DNA of 32,690 nt from Verrucomicrobia bacterium UBA6775. GTDB lineage: Bacteria > Verrucomicrobiota > Verrucomicrobiia > Limisphaerales > UBA1096. The notes beneath the pieces are model-generated. The model saw nothing but the letters and a program-made list of their open reading frames with translations. It ran no database searches and was not told the DNA's origin. Of this stretch, positions 30,096 through 32,690 are shown piece by piece; the stretch's first letter is position 1, and the number at the start of each line of letters is the position of its first letter. Both the position numbers and the translations under genes were made by a program. The DNA lies in the NCBI GenBank assembly GCA_002453165.1, contig DKGH01000165.1, positions 1 through 32,690 of the forward strand. Direction: 5' to 3'.

Positions 30096-31556
30096 ATGAA
30101 AACATACAAATCCATCAAACTTGGCCAAGCGCTGCTCGCTCTGGCCGTGAGTGTAGTCGCTTGGCCAAGCGCAAGCGCGGAGGAAAACCCGCTCGACCGC
30201 TACGTGGCCAAGCCGGATCCGGCCTACGAGTATCGACTGCTCTCCACCGACAAGGGCCGCGGCTACACGGCGTACATCCTCGAGATGACGTCGCAGACGT
30301 TTTTGACCAAGGCCGATGTCGATCGGACGTTGTGGAAGCACTGGGTGATCATCGTCAAGCCCACCAAGTTGCGGCACCAGACCGGCATGCTGATGATCAC
30401 CGGCGGCAGCAACGGCAAGGAGCCGCCGACCAAGGCCAGCGATATGGTGGTGCAGACCGCCGTGAAAACCGGATCGGTGGTGGCGGAGCTCAAGATGGTG
30501 CCGAACCAGCCGCTGCGTTTCACCGGCGAGGATCGCGACCGCTACGAGGACGCCTTCATCGCTTACACATGGGACAAGTACCTGCGTACCGGCGACGAGC
30601 GTTGGCCTGCCCGTTTGCCAATGACCAAGGCCGGCGTCCGCGCGATGGACACAATCACCGATTTTCTGGCCAAGCCGGAGAGCGGCTCCGTGACGGTCGA
30701 CAAGTTCGTGGTGGCTGGCGCGTCCAAGCGCGGCTGGACCACGTGGAGCGTGGCGGCGGTGGACAAGCGCGTGGTGGCCATCGTGCCGATCGTGATTGAC
30801 ATGCTCAACGTGGTGCCCTCGTTCAAACACCACTACCGCGCTTACGGCGGCTACTCGCCGGCGGTGAAGGATTATCAGGAGATGGGCATCATGGGCTGGC
30901 AGGACACGCCCGAGTACAAGCGGCTGATGAAGTTCGTTGAGCCGTACGAGTTTCGTGAGCGGTTCACCATGCCCAAGTTTTTGATCAACGCCTGTGGCGA
31001 CCAGTTTTTTCTGCCGGACTCGTGGAAGTTTTACTACCACGACCTCATCGGCCAAAAGCATCTGCGCTACGTACCAAACACCGGCCACTCACTCGGTGGC
31101 ACGGATGCCGTCTACAGCATGGTCGCCTACTACAACGGCATCCTTAACCGGGCCAAGCTCCCGGAATACGAGTGGGCCGTGCAGGAGGATGGCAGCATCA
31201 AGGTGACCACTGTGACACAGCCGAGGGAAGTTTTACTGTGGCAATGCTCCAACCCGGAGGGACGGGATTTTCGCATCGAGGTGACCGACAAAACGTGGAC
31301 CAGCAGCCGGCTGCGCCCGGAGGCCAGGGGCATGTACGTGGGCCGGGTGCCGGTGCCGGCCAAGGGCTGGACGGCATTCATGGTGGAGCTGACTTACCCG
31401 GAAACGGCCAAGCGCTCGCGTAAGGTCAAGCTGGGCGGTCGGCTTGGCCAAGCGCGGGAGACAATTGGTATCCCTTACAAGTTCACCACCGGCGTGCACG
31501 TGCTGCCGGAGAAGATGCCGTTCGAGTTCAAGCCAAGCCCAATCCCCGGGCGATAG
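30096..31556 (+). CDS. PhoPQ-activated pathogenicity-related family protein (PqaA-like alpha/beta hydrolase)
   Basis: The 486-residue protein matches PF10142, an alpha/beta-hydrolase-like family named after Salmonella PqaA. The predicted nucleophile is in FVVAGASKRGWTTW (GxSxxG), the acid in INACGDQFFLPDSW and the histidine in VPNTGHSLGGTD. The substrate is unknown. I chose ATG 30096 (MKTYKSIK), one base after the upstream stop, over ATG 30075. The signal peptide contains two repeat-coded stretches, KLGQALL (30120-30132) and AWPSAS (30159-30172). A third copy near the 3' end encodes RLGQAR (31442-31455). A fourth starts right after the TAG. PhoPQ regulation is only implied by the family name; nothing here shows it. 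Confidence 0.9.
   Translation: MKTYKSIKLGQALLALAVSVVAWPSASAEENPLDRYVAKPDPAYEYRLLSTDKGRGYTAYILEMTSQTFLTKADVDRTLWKHWVIIVKPTKLRHQTGMLMITGGSNGKEPPTKASDMVVQTAVKTGSVVAELKMVPNQPLRFTGEDRDRYEDAFIAYTWDKYLRTGDERWPARLPMTKAGVRAMDTITDFLAKPESGSVTVDKFVVAGASKRGWTTWSVAAVDKRVVAIVPIVIDMLNVVPSFKHHYRAYGGYSPAVKDYQEMGIMGWQDTPEYKRLMKFVEPYEFRERFTMPKFLINACGDQFFLPDSWKFYYHDLIGQKHLRYVPNTGHSLGGTDAVYSMVAYYNGILNRAKLPEYEWAVQEDGSIKVTTVTQPREVLLWQCSNPEGRDFRIEVTDKTWTSSRLRPEARGMYVGRVPVPAKGWTAFMVELTYPETAKRSRKVKLGGRLGQARETIGIPYKFTTGVHVLPEKMPFEFKPSPIPGR
30120..30132. repeat. Palindromic repeat in a signal peptide
   Basis: CTTGGCCAAGCGC encodes LGQAL at the start of the hydrophobic region of the PqaA-like signal peptide. Confidence 0.87.
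30159..30172. repeat. Palindromic repeat at the signal-peptide end
   Basis: GCTTGGCCAAGCGC is read in the third frame option as AWPSA, just before the probable AxA cleavage site (ASA-EE) of the PqaA-like protein. It is the only clear case in the window of the AWPS reading inside a convincing gene. Confidence 0.88.
31442..31455. repeat. Palindromic repeat near the 3' end of the PqaA-like gene
   Basis: GCTTGGCCAAGCGC encodes LGQAR about 35 residues from the C-terminus. Confidence 0.87.
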
Positions 31557-31571
31557 CGCTTGGCCAAGCGC
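31557..31571. repeat. Palindromic repeat abutting the PqaA-like stop codon
   Basis: CGCTTGGCCAAGCGC starts at the base after TAG (31554-31556). It lies between convergent genes (the next, on the minus strand, ends at 31653). A short T-rich stretch occurs about 20 bases further on, too far for a standard intrinsic terminator. Confidence 0.88.
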
Positions 31572-31652
31572 AGACTCCTTTCAGGAATCGGTGTCTTCTT
31601 TTTATTCGGAAAGCGGCGTCGGCGCTACGCTCTGTCGCCGCACTCCAAATGA

Positions 31653-32690
31653 TCACTTGGCGCGGACGAGCTTCATGATTCGGCCGTCCTTGTTCCAGTC
31701 TTGCACGTAGAGGTTGCCGTCGGCGTCCCAGTTGGAGCCGTGCGTGCCGCTGAATACGCCCTCAACCCAGTCGGCTTGAGCCACGCCGTAGCTGCGCCCC
31801 AGCTTGGCATCAGGATTGTGCCCGAGCACCGCCATGATGGTGTTGCTCTTGTCGAGGATCACCACGCGGCCGTGCAGGTCCGGCACGGAAACGTAGTCGC
31901 CCTGTACTGCAACAGAGGTCGGCATGCCCAGCCCGCCGATGACCTCGTTGATGTATTCACCCTCGAGGCTGTAGTGTAACAGGCGGCCCTTCGGTTGGTG
32001 GTTTCTGTCGCAGATCAGCAGCCGCGGCGGGTCGTAACGGGTGTCGAGCGTCATGCCGTGCGCGGTGTTGAATTGCCGCGGCCCGTTGCCCTTGGCACCA
32101 AAATGCTTCAGGTATTTGCCGGCCTTGTCGTACTTGAAAATGATGTTGCTGGCGTAGCCATCGGACAAATAAATGTTGCCGTCGGGATCGACCGTGATGG
32201 CCGTCGGGCTGAAACTGGTGAGTTCGAGACCGGACTCCTTGGGGAAGGGCAATTTGAGTGCGACCGTACCATCGGTGGCGTTGAACTTGATACCCTCCTT
32301 GTTGGCGTTGCGTGCGCCGTAGATGAACTCCGTGCCCCCTTCGTCGAAAATCTCGATGTCATGCAGCTTGGTGTATGGCTCGTCGAGGAAACTGCGCAGT
32401 ACCTTGCCGTCCGGGCTGAAGGCGTACACGCCGCGGTCGGCGCTGGTGTAGATCGTGCTGTCCTTGCCGATGGCCACGCCGCCGTGCGTTGGGCCGATCT
32501 GGGATTTGCCATCCTCACCGAGACCCCAGCCGGGAATGGTGTCGAAGGTCATCAGGCCGGTGCCAAGCCGAACACCCTGCGGTGCCTGGGCGGCATCCTC
32601 GAGCGACTTGATTTTGGCATCCTTCTCAGCCGCCGCCTTTTTCAGCGAGGCAATTTCGTCCTCCAATTTTTTCGTTTCCTCCGAATGATC
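31653..32690 (-). CDS. NHL/six-bladed beta-propeller protein with N-terminal coiled coil (partial)
   Basis: At least 345 residues, open to the right edge of the window, so the 5' end is missing. The visible N-terminus is a charged coiled coil (KKLEDEIASLKKAAAEKDAK). NHL-like propeller blades follow: HGGVAIGKDSTIYTSADRGV, PTAITVDPDGNIYLSDGYAS, GNGPRQFNTAHGMTLDTRYD, LGMPTSVAVQGDYVSVPD and GSNWDADGNLYVQDWNKDG. Such proteins in this phylum are often secreted or envelope-bound, with no defined function. A TTG at 32664-32666 could be a start, but the same frame reads through it to the edge, so I treat it as internal. It converges on the PqaA-like gene. Confidence 0.8.
   Translation of the reverse strand, partial: DHSEETKKLEDEIASLKKAAAEKDAKIKSLEDAAQAPQGVRLGTGLMTFDTIPGWGLGEDGKSQIGPTHGGVAIGKDSTIYTSADRGVYAFSPDGKVLRSFLDEPYTKLHDIEIFDEGGTEFIYGARNANKEGIKFNATDGTVALKLPFPKESGLELTSFSPTAITVDPDGNIYLSDGYASNIIFKYDKAGKYLKHFGAKGNGPRQFNTAHGMTLDTRYDPPRLLICDRNHQPKGRLLHYSLEGEYINEVIGGLGMPTSVAVQGDYVSVPDLHGRVVILDKSNTIMAVLGHNPDAKLGRSYGVAQADWVEGVFSGTHGSNWDADGNLYVQDWNKDGRIMKLVRAK

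Noticed and set aside
1..32690. tRNA, rRNA or insertion sequences
   Set aside because: Gene spacing is tight and no cloverleaf, rRNA motif or transposase-like protein was recognised in the gaps. A covariance-model search could still find a small RNA.

Overview
The window looks like chromosomal DNA of a free-living, probably aquatic member of the Verrucomicrobiota, or a close relative in the Planctomycetota-Verrucomicrobia group. This rests on DUF1501 and DUF1549/DUF1553 genes, a multi-haem sugar-dehydrogenase-like protein, a secreted sulfatase, a sialidase-like protein, a PhoPQ-related hydrolase, an H-X9-DG pseudopilin and MORN_2 proteins. GC content looks like the high fifties. No rRNA, tRNA, CRISPR array, transposase or prophage gene was recognised. 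Taxonomy is inferred from gene content only.

Layout. At 128-625 is folK, converging on a three-gene minus-strand cluster (7023 to 627): a haem-rich glucose/sorbosone-dehydrogenase-like protein, a DUF1549/DUF1553 cytochrome-like protein and a DUF1501 protein. A plus-strand SDR (7087-7866) converges on gltA (7929-9065), which has an intrinsic terminator. Upstream on the minus strand is an overlapping luxE-like / luxC-like / queD set (11977 to 9158). A plus-strand run follows: a MORN_2 lipoprotein, a spermidine-synthase-like protein and a pseudopilin (12110-14336). The largest gene-poor gap (14337-14753) holds a cluster of TTCACA/TGTGAA boxes. Five minus-strand genes follow in transcription order: sulfatase, acs, a GIDE-GIDE-LemA-zinc-ribbon fusion, mdh and deoC (22609 to 14754). 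Then come apaG (+), a sialidase-like and a TPR-glycosyltransferase gene (-), and a plus-strand block of HPr, gatC, gatA, gatB, a MORN_2 protein and a PhoPQ-related hydrolase (25983-31556). A beta-propeller protein (-) runs off the right edge.

Central carbon metabolism is well represented: citrate synthase, malate dehydrogenase, acetyl-CoA synthetase and deoxyribose-phosphate aldolase. Sulfatase, sialidase-like and haem-protein genes suggest use of sulfated or sialylated polysaccharides.

The most unusual signal is a short perfect palindrome, core CTTGGCCAAG and often GCTTGGCCAAGC, scattered through the window. I count 34 exact copies of the 10-mer by eye, against far fewer than one expected by chance. 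Copies are often paired at a 12-bp period, which keeps reading frames open and encodes RLAK, LGQA or AWPS. They lie directly after stop codons, inside signal-peptide codons, in C-terminal tails and in inter-domain regions. This looks like an undescribed, ORF-tolerant, highly iterated palindromic element.
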